Both the position numbers and the translations under genes were made by a program. Under the pieces are notes generated by a model. That model searched no databases, had not been told where the DNA came from, and was given only the letters and a program-made list of their open reading frames with translations. From Atkinsonella hypoxylon (taxonomy: Eukaryota > Ascomycota > Sordariomycetes > Hypocreales > Clavicipitaceae), in assembly GCA_000729835.1 (NCBI GenBank), contig JFHB01000034.1, positions 124,001 to 188,000 of the forward strand: a DNA stretch of 64,000 nt. Direction: 5' to 3'. Numbering within the stretch: the stretch's first letter is position 1; every line of letters starts with the position of its first letter. This document shows, piece by piece, positions 47,501 through 58,492 of this stretch.

Positions 47501-47658
47501 TCTAGCAGCCGCCTGATAGATTGGTTCGGGTCGATGTCTTTCGGAATAGCGACGACGTCATCAATGTGAGGAAAAGGCGCTGCGCCAGGCCTCATAGTAC
47601 CTCCATTCCTGTTGTCGCTCGCCCCCGAAGGCAGACTGTATCTGGCGTTTGTGGCCAT
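44522..47658 (-). CDS. DOA4: Ubiquitin carboxyl-terminal hydrolase, Doa4/USP8 type
   Basis: Two exons on the minus strand, 47658-45487 and 45409-44522, with one 77-nt intron (GTAAGT..CAG); 1019 residues. The first ATG is at 47658. Residues about 40-135 resemble the USP8 dimerisation domain (SIRRLLDQAESALRQ). A long disordered Ser/Pro linker follows. Residues about 365-515 are a rhodanese-like domain (LLIDIRSRADFDEGH, GGLDGWVDLMG). The protease domain begins near residue 645: Cys653 in NPRNWCYANS, the QQDAQEF box, two CxxC pairs of the fingers subdomain, His959 in NTGHYYAYV and Asp980 in CNDSVV. This layout is that of yeast Doa4/Ubp4-Ubp5 and animal USP8, which remove ubiquitin from endosomal cargo before it enters multivesicular bodies and so recycle ubiquitin. 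It is divergent from VPS27, which acts earlier in the same pathway. Identity with Doa4 rather than Ubp5 is inferred. Confidence 0.92.
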
Positions 47659-48705
47659 TAAAATGCTTCCCAGTGCAGGTGACTGAAATTCACGAAGCGC
47701 AGTCCCGGGTCGGCAGGTGACCTCATCAATGTGGTACCACTCCAGAGCCAAAGCTCATCCCCGGGTTGTCTTCTGGAAGATGATGCGGTATCTGTCTTGT
47801 ATGGTACGTTGCGCGCCAAGAAGGAGCGAATGACTCGAGCTAATAGGGGTTATGGCAGCATCGGGTATTTCGTATGTCGTCGACCTTTCTCCATGTGTTC
47901 GGCAGGTTTGATCATTGGTGGACGGCGAACCTCAACATGGTTGTGGCACAGCAGGTGTCCTGCTGGCGGAACTGGGAGACTTGGCGGGATAGAAGATGTA
48001 GGGTCTGTAGGTCGAAGGTCTCTGCGGCGACAGAAGCAACTCGTCTAGGTTCAGAACTACTGATAAGGCGTGAAACTGGGGCGCGAGTTGTCGACTGTGT
48101 ATGAGGCTGGCGATGAAGCGCTGAGTAGGTAAGTCAGCGGTGCGAGAAGGTCGGCTGGAGAAATGTTGCACCAGACCACAACACAAGTCTCTGAACCTAA
48201 GGCAAGGCACCTAAGGTCCAGTGGGTCCAGAGTCTGGTTCACCATTTGGTCCGTGGATATATTAAGTAGGTACCTACCCAAGGTACCCCGGGTTAGTTAA
48301 CAGTACTCCGTAAGTTCCTGCCTGACCTTGAAGCTGGTCCCACCCTGGCTGGGTCATTCTGTATGTAGGTCGGCTCCCTCTCCACATCACTGACGCAACC
48401 AAGCAACGTCAAACCTCTGCTACACTGTATGTAACCCAAGCTGACTGGAGGCAGCCAGTACCTGATTCACCTCAAGCCATCTATCATTTGTTCGTTCGTT
48501 ATCCCTTAGCAAGGCTGCTATTTGCCCGCCCAGCGTGCATCGATTTTGCGGAATCACATTATCTCGCATCGTCGGCGCTGCCCGTGGCCACCTTCGACTT
48601 CTTTTTCGAGCGCTCCCGGCACTGCGTCGCCGCTTCGCTCGACCTGCCCTTCGCCATCACCCCCCTCCCCGCTCGCCCAAATTAGCCGAACAATACATCA
48701 TCAAG
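47659..48705. promoter_or_regulatory. Divergent promoter region between the DOA4-like gene and VPS27
   Basis: About 1.05 kb separates the two start codons, which face away from each other. It contains a GGTACC/TAGGTACCTA cluster (about 48265-48295), the motif TACTCCGTA (48304-48312) and pyrimidine-rich sequence next to VPS27. No coding frame here is convincing. Confidence 0.6.
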
Positions 48706-51215
48706 ATGATGAGCTGGTGGTCATCCTCGGCCAACACGGCTCTCGATGAACAAATAGAGAAGGCAACAAGTAGCAGCTTGTACGGTTATTCCTCCACTGT
48801 ATGCTGCATAGCGACCGCTAATCTCGTCGTCATCGCAGGGAGGATATTGCCTTGAACCTCGAGATCTCCGACATCATCCGGTCCAAAACAGTTGCACCTA
48901 AGGAAGCTATGCGATCATTGAAGAAGAGAATCGGCAACAAGAATCCAAACACGCAATTAAGCGCCCTGAATGTAGGATTACTCCCTTTCATCCTTGTTAA
49001 ACGAGACTCATGATAGCTGACGTATGGATGCTCCTGACAGCTTACCGATACCTGCGTAAAAAATGGTGGATCACATTTTCTTGCAGAGATCGCATCGCGC
49101 GAGTTTATGGACAACCTCGTCTCGCTCTTGCAGGCTGTGGGAACCGTTGCCGTAAACTCAGACGTCAAGTCCAAGATGCTAGAGTTGATACAATCATGGG
49201 CCGCCGCGACCAACGGTAGACATGACCTCTCATATATTGGCGAAGTTTACAGTAACCTCCAACGTGAAGGGTACCAGTTTCCGCCGCAGGTGACGGTGGC
49301 AAGCAGTATGATCGACAGCAGTGCGGTAAGCTGGATATCGGAACGTGGGCTTAAGCGATGATTACAGACATCAGTAATGGCTAACCAGTTGATGTGATAC
49401 AGCCACCAGAATGGGCCGACTCCGATGTCTGCATGCGCTGCCGGACGGCGTTCACATTTACTAATCGAAAGCACCACTGTCGCAACTGTGGCAACTGCTT
49501 CGACCAGCAGTGTTCTAGCAAAACTATTCCATTGCCCCACCTGGGTATTCAGGCCCCTGTTCGGGTAGACGACGGATGCTATGCTAAGCTGACAGGCAAG
49601 GGTTACAAAGAACTAGGTCCTCCAGGTAGATCGCCGACATACCCACACAAGACACGAAGCGCATCTGCCATGCGACCACGAAATGCTCGGGTGGATGACG
49701 GCTTCGACGAGGACTTGAAAAAGGCACTAGCCATGAGCTTGGAAGAAATCAAGAACAACTCGAGAGGCTACAGCGAACCCGCGAGAAACATTGCAAAAAT
49801 ACAGAAAAGCTCATCGAAGCAGGAGGAAGAAGCAGAAGCAGAAGAAGAAGAAGAAGAGGAAGAAGAAGAAGATACGGACTTGAAGGCTGCCATTGCAGCT
49901 TCAATAGCTGACATGGAAGAGCAGAAGAAGAGACACGCTGCTGCATTGAAGGAGCAGACATTAAATCCATCTGGCGGTCAAGCACCGGCTCCATTTATGC
50001 TACCCAAAAACGATTACGAGCTGACACCCGTTGAGGCTGAAAATATCAACCTTTTTGCTACCTTGGTCGATCGACTGCAGACCCAACCACCAGGCACCAT
50101 TCTGCGGGAGCCACAGATTCAGGAATTGTACGACAGCATCGGCACTTTGCGGCCAAAACTGGCTCGCACATACGGTGAAACTATGAGCAAACATGGTGGG
50201 TTGTGTTATGTCTTTTGAGAATCTTTTGGCACCGCTAACACCCAAGACATAAGACACGTTACTAGACCTTCACGCAAAATTATCCACAGTGGTACGGTAC
50301 TATGATCGCATGCTGGAGGAGAGACTATCGAAAGCGTACAGCCAGCAGAATTTAGTCGGATACAACCTTCCTTCGAACCGTCAACCATCTGGACCTTATC
50401 CGTCGATGCTCTCACAGTCTACGGCCAGTCCTGGAGTCACTGAGAGCTTCTACACGGGGCCGACAGCTACTCCTCACTTTCAGCCCCCTTCCGCTCATCC
50501 ATACCAGCAACCACCGTTACAAGCAACTCCACAGCCTCAGTTCGCTTCTCACAGCCAACCTCCTGAACCACATACAGGCCATTACGCACTGCCACATAGA
50601 TCGGATAGTTGGCAGACAAGAGCTCCGTCTGGCCCGTCTGCTCCTGTAGACCCATACCAGCAGCAGCAACTGGCCTCTCGAGAACCACTACAGAGGATGC
50701 AGACGCCTCAGCAACCAGCAGTCTCACCGTCGACAGAGCGCCGGGCATCGTATTACTTCAACTCACAACAGCAACCAATGTCAGTTCAGTCACCTCATGG
50801 ACCGTCAGCACCAGCTTTTACCGCTGATGTTTCAGCCTCGCCGTATCCCAATTTGCAGCAACCACTGCAATATCACCAACCTGCGATACCAAACCAGGGT
50901 ACGCCTGTGCAAACCCATGCTCAACCTACCCAATCTGCACGCAGGGACTCTCAGAATCAAATACAGCAGCCACACTCCGTTGCAACTTCTCAACAGCAGC
51001 CAGCGATGACGCATCAACAACAAGCAGCACTACAACAGCCCTACTGGCAGCAACAGCCAGCACACGCATTTTCGCAGCAGCAGCAGCAGCAGCAGCCACC
51101 TGCAGCTTCTCAGTCATGGGCATACACGCGCTACACACAAGATTCATTTCCGTCCGTCCCTCAACATGATCCAATGAGGAAACCAGTACAAGAGGAGGCC
51201 CTTATCGAGTTGTGA
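48706..51215 (+). CDS. VPS27: ESCRT-0 subunit Vps27 (VHS, FYVE and UIM domains)
   Basis: Five exons: 48706-48779, 48839-48971, 49041-49325, 49403-50195 and 50254-51215, 748 residues. Introns are 58-77 nt, several with CTAAC or CTGAC branch sites. A second ATG follows at once, so the start could be 48709. Residues 1-140 are a VHS domain (LDEQIEKATSSSLEDIALNL, LTDTCVKNGG). Residues 165-225 are a FYVE zinc finger (CMRC, RKHHCRNCG) that binds endosomal PI3P. Two ubiquitin-interacting motifs follow (about 264-281 and 320-337), separated by a poly-Glu stretch, then a coiled region and a long Gln/Pro-rich tail ending in LIEL, a probable clathrin box. Vps27 gathers ubiquitinated membrane proteins on endosomes and recruits ESCRT-I. 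Oddity: the seventh zinc-ligand position of the FYVE finger reads Asp220 (RVDDGC) where Cys is usual. Identity is secure. Confidence 0.95.
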
Positions 51216-51976
51216 GAAAAATCAAAGAGGTTTGACCTATAAAGATTGTCGGAGACGAGTCTTTATTGCGCTACAAAAGTGCAACGGTCAAGAATGTGGA
51301 ATTTCTCTGGAACTGTTGTCCTTATTTGTGTCTACAGAGGACAGATATGGGTCATGGAAGAGACGGATTGAAAGTCAGAGACCGTGTTAATCGTGAGTGT
51401 GGCTATTGAAAGACATGTAACATCACTTGATAATACCAAATTGAAGGATGTCGATTCCTACTCAGGTGTTTGTGAAGGCACTTCGTAACACTATTTTCCC
51501 ATCACGTATGAGTCGAAATAGAGAAAAATTTGTCTGGTTTTAGTGTGGCAGTCAAGGAGCGATAAATTATCAGATATCCAATGCAAGATGTGCAGAAGAT
51601 CAGCCATGGCGAAAGACAACACATTCCACGTCTGCTCGAATGCACGAATAAATGCGGGTGTGAATTAAATGTACGTGTGTTGGGTTGCTGTAGCTCAAGG
51701 CTATAAAGCATAGCGGATAAGGAATTATATGCAACTAATAATGCCCTTAATTAACGCAAGAAGTGTGTTCTAACTACCTGCCTAGGCTAGGTAGGTAGGT
51801 AGGTAGGTAGGTAGGTAGAGTTGCGAGACGTGCGATGTAGCTCTCTGTAACTTAGACGATTACTAGCACTTTTACTATAGTAGCCTTACAGGCAGGCAGC
51901 AAAGAGATAAAAGTTGTACCAATTTTGCTTTATGTTTATAAGCTTGTATAAAAACATTCCAGATAGAGCATGTAAA
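51216..51976. other. Intergenic, with a (TAGG)n array
   Basis: The 3' region of VPS27 and the upstream region of the tRNA. A (TAGG)n array of about 31 bases lies at 51788-51818. I see no gene. Confidence 0.7.
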
Positions 51977-52094
51977 GGCAGAATGGCCGAGTGGTCTATG
52001 GCGACGGTCTCAAGCGCATGAATATGTACTTTCGCCTCCGAAAAGGAGCGTTCCGTTCACGAAAGTGGCCGGGGTTCGAATCCCCGTTCTGTCA
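51977..52094 (+). tRNA. tRNA-Leu (anticodon CAA) with intron
   Basis: The acceptor stem GGCAGAA (51977-51983) pairs with TTCTGTC (52087-52093), discriminator A at 52094. Box A TGGCCGAGTGG (51984-51994) and box B GGTTCGAATCC (52073-52083) are perfect matches to the Pol III consensus. The anticodon loop is CTCAAG with CAA at 52011-52013. An intron of about 35-36 bases begins at 52015, directly after position 37, as in yeast tRNA-Leu(CAA). A long variable arm (CAC..GTG) fits the leucine class. The anticodon stem has one U-U mismatch next to the loop with the splice junction chosen. A T6 tract at 52104-52109 is the likely terminator. Confidence 0.88.
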
Positions 52095-52103
52095 GCTTTG
52101 AAA

Positions 52104-52109
52104 TTTTTT
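52104..52109 (+). terminator. Pol III terminator (T6) of tRNA-Leu
   Basis: Six T residues start ten bases after the tRNA 3' end, the usual RNA polymerase III stop signal. Confidence 0.75.
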
Positions 52110-53010
52110 GCCTTTGCGTGGAGCCATTCTCCTTTTCGCACCCCACGCAATGCCAGACAGGCTTTGTGCGTTTATATTAACTATGATCTTTTTTTTTCCG
52201 GCCTACGTCCATAGTGGCGTGGCGGCTCCAGCTGCAGTTTTCCTTCTAACGACATCGCAGTGGTTTCACGATTATTTGACTTTTAGCTTATATGGAGAAG
52301 ATGGATGCATCAAGCCTGCATTGTTCCTTCCCACCAGACGCTTTTTATGCATTTAGGACAGGTTGGACATCTCCCTCTTGCAGTAAGCTGAAATTCGCGA
52401 TGATTCCGCAGGGTTTCGCGCTACATGGTCCATTAATCTACACGAATGCTTTTGTGATTTGTTGGAACTTGAACTCGGAAATACTCCGGGATTATGAGAT
52501 AGTCTGCATCGGGAATACGTCTAGAACCATTCTGCCTCTCACACAATCCAGGCATGTGACATTGCATATTCCTGCTCACAGACCATAGTTTTTCAACCCA
52601 GCTCTTCTCAAGTGGAAGAATGAGACTAGGTGGGCTAGGCAGAGTCGTAGCACTGCATATGCTGGTGATAGGGGCAGAATGTTGAAAGCAAAAAAGCCGA
52701 GTTCAGGGTCCACTACATAACTATTGAGGGCATTAACCCAGTGTAGACTTTGAAGAGGTGGGGTCGAGATATCAAATGGCTCTTGGCTGAGCTAGCCTTC
52801 TTCTGCAGGAGTGCCATAAAATGTCTGGTAAAAGAAAAACTTTGAGGCGCGCGACATCTACCACCAACGCTTCCTTCCCGCTTCCTTCCCGCTTCCCTTC
52901 CTTTGTCCTTGTCTCTTTCTTTCGGGCACGCTGCCTCGCCCTCTCCTGCCCGAAGCTTTCCTTACTTCATATATCCCCACGTTTCATTAATCGTCGAACC
53001 CGCCCTCGCA
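52110..53010. other. Intergenic DNA and probable leader of XPT1
   Basis: I see no supported gene. The last 180 bases are strongly pyrimidine-rich (CTTCC, TTTC), typical of a fungal promoter/leader just before the XPT1 start. Confidence 0.6.
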
Positions 53011-53837
53011 ATGGTCGAGAAAATCTATGTCACATACAACGAGGTGGGTACATTATCAGGAGGACACCGACCTATCCTGTGCGCCAACCAGGATATTGCG
53101 CACAGAGGCCGAAGCTACCGAGATGAATAGTCTTTGCTGATCGTGGTTTCACTTTTTCCGCGACCCTGACTAGGTTCACGAGCTTTGCCGCAAGTCGGCC
53201 GAACGCCTCTTGACGGTGTTCCAACCTCAGCTCATCATTGCCATCGGCGGCGGCGGTTTTATCCCAGCCCGTATTCTCCGAACTTTCCTCAAGAAGGATG
53301 GCTCTCCCAACATTCCTATTCAGGCCATCGGCCTGTCTCTCTACGAGTCACTCGGTGACGATACCGAAGTCGAGAAGATCGGCAAGGAGGTGAAGCGTAC
53401 TCAGTGGTTGGATTTTACCTCGCTGGGTACCATGAAGAACCTCATTGGCAAGCGCATTCTCATTGTTGACGAAGTCGATGACTCCCGAACCACACTGGCA
53501 TACGCCGTAAAGGAGCTCGAGAAGGATGTCGAATTCGCTCGTCAGGAAGCTATCCGTCAGGGAATGACCAACGATCTGCCCAAGACTGAATTCTACATCT
53601 TCGTTCTCCACGTATGTGCATTCCAGCTGAAGCAAACACTCGGCAATTAGATATGAACTAACTAAAATTTGGCTGCAGAACAAGGACAGAAAAAAGGATG
53701 GCATCTTGCCAGACGACATGCTTGCCAAGCGCTACGAAGCCGCCGTTACCACCGGCAACGTCTGGATCAACTACCCATGGGAGGCACTAGTTATTGCCGA
53801 GCACGATAGATTAAGTGCCAGCGGTAAAAAGGCTTAA
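53011..53837 (+). CDS. XPT1: Xanthine/hypoxanthine phosphoribosyltransferase
   Basis: Three exons: 53011-53043, 53174-53611 and 53679-53837, 209 residues, the same length as yeast Xpt1. Exon 1 encodes only 11 residues (MVEKIYVTYNE) and is recovered by the GTGGGT donor and the TAG acceptor. The second intron has CTAAC and GCAG signals. The PRPP-binding loop is RILIVDEVDDSRTTLAYAV, and IAIGGGGFIPAR is the second phosphate-binding loop of type I phosphoribosyltransferases. The enzyme transfers the ribose phosphate of PRPP to xanthine (and usually hypoxanthine or guanine), salvaging purines in the cytosol. Separation from the related Hpt1 group rests on overall resemblance, so exact base preference is uncertain. 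It lies downstream of the tRNA and converges on the next gene. Confidence 0.92.
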
Positions 53838-54088
53838 GGATATGATTTTATGAATTGGATGAATATAGAATCAAAGAACCAGGTTTCCAGGTGCGCCTGC
53901 GCGGACCTGATTGACAAAGAAAATAATCTATCGCATTATGTCGTCGTTCCCCCCCGTTGCGCCGTACGGATGATGAAAAACAATGCTCTCTATTGGAGTC
54001 GCTCCTAACGCCGTAATGTGCAGAATTCGCCATAATGCAAGAAGGAACAGGACTCGAGCTTTGTCGAGGGACATGCAAAAGGGAATAC

Positions 54089-54883
54089 TCAACCAGCGAC
54101 AGTACCCTCCCGCGCATGCTTCTCTTTCAGCCTCTTTTCTTGCTTCATAAACTCACTTATGCCAACAGGCACACCCTTGTAAATCTCGTCATCCCACATG
54201 TCCTTTGCCATCTTGTCTTCCTCATTCCTGGCCGGTAGTTGCCAATTCGTCTCTGAGCCGCCTCCGTCACTGTCTATACTCCCCTCGCTGGCTTTCAATC
54301 GTGCTTGTGCCTCGTTCTTTTTCATCGTCCACTCCTCCACGTCATCTCGGTATCGATCCCAAACGCAATTGACACACCCGCTCATGCAACAATTATCAGG
54401 CTCTTCCGGTCGGGGCGGGACAAGGACGCCAGCAACGTATGTGGATTTCGCTTGCTTCAATGCTAGTTTGTCCGCTTGGTCGGCCGGCCCAGCTAAACTT
54501 GGATAGAAAACAATGCGGGCATTCTCTTGAGGCGTTGTATCTCGCACGGATGGGAACGCGGATGTGGTCGTTGCTGAAGGGCTTTTTGTTGCAGCCGCTC
54601 TGTCGTTTTGTGACGCGAGGCCTGTTTTCTTTGTGATGTCCGGATTTTTGTGCGCCGGCTGCACGCTCGGGTCGGCTTCACTCGGTGGAGCGACGGGATT
54701 GTGCGCACACGAGTATGGTGTGGGATTGCGCATGATGGCGGTGTAGTAGGCCCCGAGGGGCGTTCGCTGTGGCCACTGCTCGTCTTTTGAGGAGGATCTC
54801 GAGGTTGCGATGGTTCGGGCCGAAGCTGATAGCCGTGGGAGATGACGGAGCCGGGAGGTGGCTGACCTTGTAGGAGCGGCCAT
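54089..54883 (-). CDS. Mitochondrial oxidoreductase-like domain protein
   Basis: A single exon of 264 codons with a good ATG at 54883. The first about 30 residues are rich in Arg, Ser and Ala without acidic residues (MAAPTRSATSRLRHLPRL), a likely mitochondrial targeting sequence. The only conserved block is at about residues 155-185, PPRPEEPDNCCMSGCVNCVWD, the short Cys-rich oxidoreductase-like domain found in human OXLD1 and yeast YPL107W. The C-terminal part is charged and ends in a helical EF-K/E-rich stretch (GISEFMKQEKRLKEKHA). Family members are mitochondrial and small, but their biochemical function is not established despite the name. The four cysteines could bind a metal. The gene is convergent with XPT1. 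Confidence 0.88.
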   Translation of the reverse strand: MAAPTRSATSRLRHLPRLSASARTIATSRSSSKDEQWPQRTPLGAYYTAIMRNPTPYSCAHNPVAPPSEADPSVQPAHKNPDITKKTGLASQNDRAAATKSPSATTTSAFPSVRDTTPQENARIVFYPSLAGPADQADKLALKQAKSTYVAGVLVPPRPEEPDNCCMSGCVNCVWDRYRDDVEEWTMKKNEAQARLKASEGSIDSDGGGSETNWQLPARNEEDKMAKDMWDDEIYKGVPVGISEFMKQEKRLKEKHAREGTVAG

Positions 54884-55740
54884 GGCACGCGCGGGCGAGG
54901 AAGGGAAGAGAAGACGGAGATGAAGGAGCTAACAAGCCGAAAGTTATGAGATGTATAGTAATATCATGTTTTGTTTGAGGATTCGCCTGTTCGCAAAGCG
55001 ATCTTGTCAGAATTATCCGGAGATGGTAGAGGGGTGGAGACGGTAGTTGTCGGAAAACGTCATTTGGTTGAACAAAAACCAACTACTTAGGTACTTAGGT
55101 ACCTACATGTAGGGCGACTCGCACGTGATGTGGTGCCTGTGGAATTTCGGGCGTTGGGTGCATGTTTGCAGGCAACGTGGCAGGTGGCTTTGTCCAACCA
55201 GCTGATGTTTTCACCGAGGTTCGGGTGGCAGCTTTCTAGAAGCAGAGTGCGCAGTCACGCTTAACAAAACACATCATAGGCTTCTGCGAGGGCTCTAAAA
55301 GGACGTTGCAGAGCGGGAATGGCGACTCACCAGGAACTGCAAAGTTGTTGCATCTCATCCACAAATAAAGAAAAAGATGCGGTGAAATTTCCATTTTATT
55401 TATAGTAGGACTGTGGAAAACGATGAGGCTGCAAAGTCCAGAGTCCCAGACAATGTTTGGGCCGGCCGGCCCCACCTGGCCCCGGCCCGGTGTTGACATT
55501 GCCATTGACGCACAACGAAAACCATTCGACGGGGATTTTTTTTTTTATTTACACGAAACGCGCTCAGCTTCCGTCTTGGCTTTCAACGCCTGCGTCTGGC
55601 AACGTCGAATGCGCAGATTCACCGTATTAATGTTCTATTTGTAATTCTACGCGTATGTATAATAGTTTATGACAATGATGCGGTGGCTGCGCCGGTAAAA
55701 AATTTTTTCCTTTTTTTTTTTATATCGTCTTGATAACAGC
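54884..55740. other. Divergent intergenic region
   Basis: The region between the oxidoreductase-like gene and the 661-residue protein gene, about 860 bases. It includes TAGGTA/GGTACC units (55085-55110), a very GC-rich patch of GGCC repeats (55458-55494) and T runs near 55540 and 55710, the last just before the next ATG. No gene is seen. Confidence 0.65.
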
Positions 55741-57784
55741 ATGGAAGAGTCTGCGCCCAAGCGACGACGCGTTTCTCCAGACCCCGACGATCCAGCTGCG
55801 GCCGCAACTCTAGATCCAGAGCCAACGGTCAACAACCCACCAGCACCACGGTCACCACCAACCCGTCGCATACGACCTTCCATCGCATCACCTACGCGAG
55901 CTAGCCTTGCGCGTCATAATCCTCAGATTCTAGAAAGACGCTCTGGTCCAGCTTCTTCTCCCTCCAGAACCACCGACTTCGCCGCTCGACCTGCTTTTGG
56001 CCCTGTCCGCGCCGCGCAACCACAGGTCGTCCCAGCACCACCGCCGCTAGCAACACTTGTCGATAACCAAGCTGCAGCAGGGTCATCCGTCCGACCCAGA
56101 CCCAGAGACGCGCCGCGATCCAGAGAGACCTCCTCTGATTCCGCCGCGAGCGCTCGCTCCGGCTTAGGCAGTCCTCCCCGACGAACCCCTGCCAAGCCGA
56201 ACCCGCGACCACTCCCCCCACCAGCCCCGGAAGGGGATGATGAACTAGATACCTTTCTTGCGCGGACACGACGAATTGCACGCGCCTCTGGCATCGCCAT
56301 ACCTCCTCCGCCGGAACCAGACCTTCCACCCGCTGTTCCTGATCCCGTCTCGTCCACGCCACCGCGAGGCATCCACAGCAGTCCTAGATGGAGAGACCGG
56401 GACAAGAAAAAGAAGAGCTCGCCGATGAAGAGCTCGCCGTTGAAACCACAAACTAAAAGTCCATTCCGGACTCCGAGGGGACGTCGACCCTCTCAGAGTC
56501 AGAGCCCCTACCCCAGTTCTAGACGGACCGGTCGTCCTCTGCAGGACCTCGAGCTGAATGCGAACACAAGCGCTGCCCGGCAGGTGCCGGCGTTTAATAA
56601 GAATGCCGGCAAGATAAGGGAACGGGATATGCTGCGAAGGGAAGTCGCGGCTCTTCGGAAAGAGATGGATCTTGCAGCGCGCGAAAACGAGCGTATTCGA
56701 GCAATGCAACGGGCTGGACGGATTGTGGCCCCTGCCAACGAGGAGGATGTGTTGAATTTGGTTCAAAAGACACTCGTCGCGACCAGAACAGCTCCTAGTC
56801 CAGATCTGGCTCATCAAATGGCCCAGGCGGCATTGAAACCCATTGGAATCCTGCCCTTTGGTCCGTCGAAATTGGTCCCCCAGCAAGGAGATTCCGATGA
56901 CGATGAACAAAACATCAGGTCACATCACCCGGTGCAAATGTCAGCCGACGAGGAACTGCCGTTTTTGCAATTATTCAGTGCCTTTTCGGCTACATCGCAA
57001 ATTTCCGTACTACCTGCTGTGCCGAATCAACCCTTACGACAACGGCGACAGATTACGCTCCGATCTCGCGATATGCCGGGTCTGTTCACTGCCAGAGTGG
57101 ACATGATTGTCAATGCGATGAATTTGAACATTCTTGCGCTGAAGGTTCCTGCCCTGGAGCCATCAGCGCGTCCTGAACTAGGCGATTTTGTGGACAAGAT
57201 TTGTAATGGGGACTGTAATAGGTCTATGCATCATAATATTGGGATTATATCGTGGGCCATGGGCGAGTGGTACAGGTTGGCCGTGCAAAGAGCGCGGTTC
57301 TGGGTCCAGCTTGAACAAAGTCTGACTGCAAAGGGCGACTTCTTCAGCTCGGTAGCTCAGTTGCGGACCAAAGCCGGCGAACAGGCTGGATCAGATTTAG
57401 ATGCAGAGGATAAAGCACTCGACAAGTGCGACAAGGCTGACCTCATACGGTTCATGGGCCAAAGGTCCTATGAACTAGCCATTCCGAAAGCCTCGGAAGC
57501 TGGCGCAGAAGCAGCAGTAAGGATAGAGTGGAACATCCACCTGGACTGGACGGGAGAGGCACAAAGCAAGATGGGATTGTTCCTGGGCATCCCGGGCAAA
57601 TGTGAGTCACAATGAAGAAAGACGGAGTGACAAAAGTGGTTTGCTAACGGCAAGTTCAGGGCGTAAAGCGGACGACCGAGGCGTCTTTGCCATGTTTCCA
57701 AAGCTCTTTGAAGATCTGATTGAAGGGGGCCAACATCCTAAGAAAGCTGTGCGAACCATGGTGGCGCTTTTGACAAGTTCTTGA
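55741..57784 (+). CDS. Unrecognised nuclear-looking protein with coiled coil
   Basis: Two exons: 55741-57601 and 57660-57784, 661 residues; the 58-nt intron has GTGAGT, CTAAC and CAG. The N-terminal half is disordered, rich in Pro, Arg and Ser, with a basic cluster KRRR at residues 7-10 and SPxK-type patches (about 220-265) that suggest nuclear location and phosphorylation. A short coiled coil spans about residues 289-325. The C-terminal half (about 390-661) looks folded and alternates hydrophobic strands and helices (FTARVDMIVNAMNLNILAL, HNIGIISWAMGEWYRLAVQRARFW). I do not recognise the family with confidence. The layout (disordered basic region, coiled coil, compact C-terminus) recalls chromatin or kinetochore components, but that is only an impression. 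The frame is fully open and spliced cleanly, so the gene is real. Confidence 0.85.
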
Positions 57785-58076
57785 CGGAAGCCACTGCTGC
57801 GCCATTACTTTGAACGAGACATGAGGAACATGACACTGTGCTTTTAATGGATAGGGCGATTCCAATCGTGTCAGGAACGGGCGGAACAAGTAGCCTTATC
57901 ACCACCAAATGATACCAATCCACAACATGACAACTCCTGCCGTACCCTCCTTTTGCTACCGTTATAGTTTTACACGTGAAATGCGACTATTTCCGCGCAC
58001 TCAGCCTTCCCCAGTCCACGTAATTTGGTTCTTTTTTCTTTTTCTTTTTCTTTCATCAAATTGTAATTAGGATCTT

Positions 58077-58492
58077 TTAGTCAACATCGACACCGAGTTT
58101 GCGCAGGTCAGCCTTGGCCATGTCGATTTCCTGCATGAGCTCCTTGTGGGCGTTGGGAACGTCGTTGAAAGTGAGGATGCCCCAACCGAGGCAGAAGAGC
58201 AGGATGGCACCGAAGGAGACGAGCGCCCAGAAAGGGAGCTATATGATTGTCCAGAGTTTAGTTGGGGGGTCTCGCCGAAGTCATGGAAAAACAGGACAGC
58301 TCGATCTACTGCACGTACCACGGGGACAATCTCCTTCTGGACCAAGGCCGGCATGGGGATCAGCCCAAGATAAAGCGCGAGGTAGAGCTGTGAACAAAAA
58401 ATCAGCACATGGGTGCGCAAGGGATGCCATTCGTTTGGCCATACAGAGGTAACCAGGAGGCCGAAGGAGATGGTCTGCTGAGCGCGCGTCAT
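58077..58492 (-). CDS. DPM3: Dolichol-phosphate mannosyltransferase subunit 3
   Basis: Three small exons on the minus strand: 58492-58445, 58387-58319 and 58238-58077, 92 residues. The introns (57 and 80 nt) begin GTATGG and GTACGT and end CAG and TAG. Only the spliced product makes sense: MTRAQQTISFGLLVTS, then LYLALYLGLIPMPALVQKEIVPV, then LPFWALVSFGAILLFCLGWGILTF and a soluble tail EIDMAKADLRKLGVDVD. Two transmembrane helices and the C-terminal helix with ADLRKLGV are characteristic of Dpm3, which anchors the catalytic Dpm1 subunit to the ER membrane. The complex makes dolichol-phosphate-mannose for N-glycosylation, O-mannosylation and GPI anchors. An unspliced 141-codon frame on the same strand is misleading. 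Length and topology match the family. Confidence 0.93.

Noticed and set aside
58067..58492. Unspliced 141-codon frame at the DPM3 locus
   Set aside because: It reads through two introns; only the spliced three-exon product has the Dpm3 membrane helices and tail.
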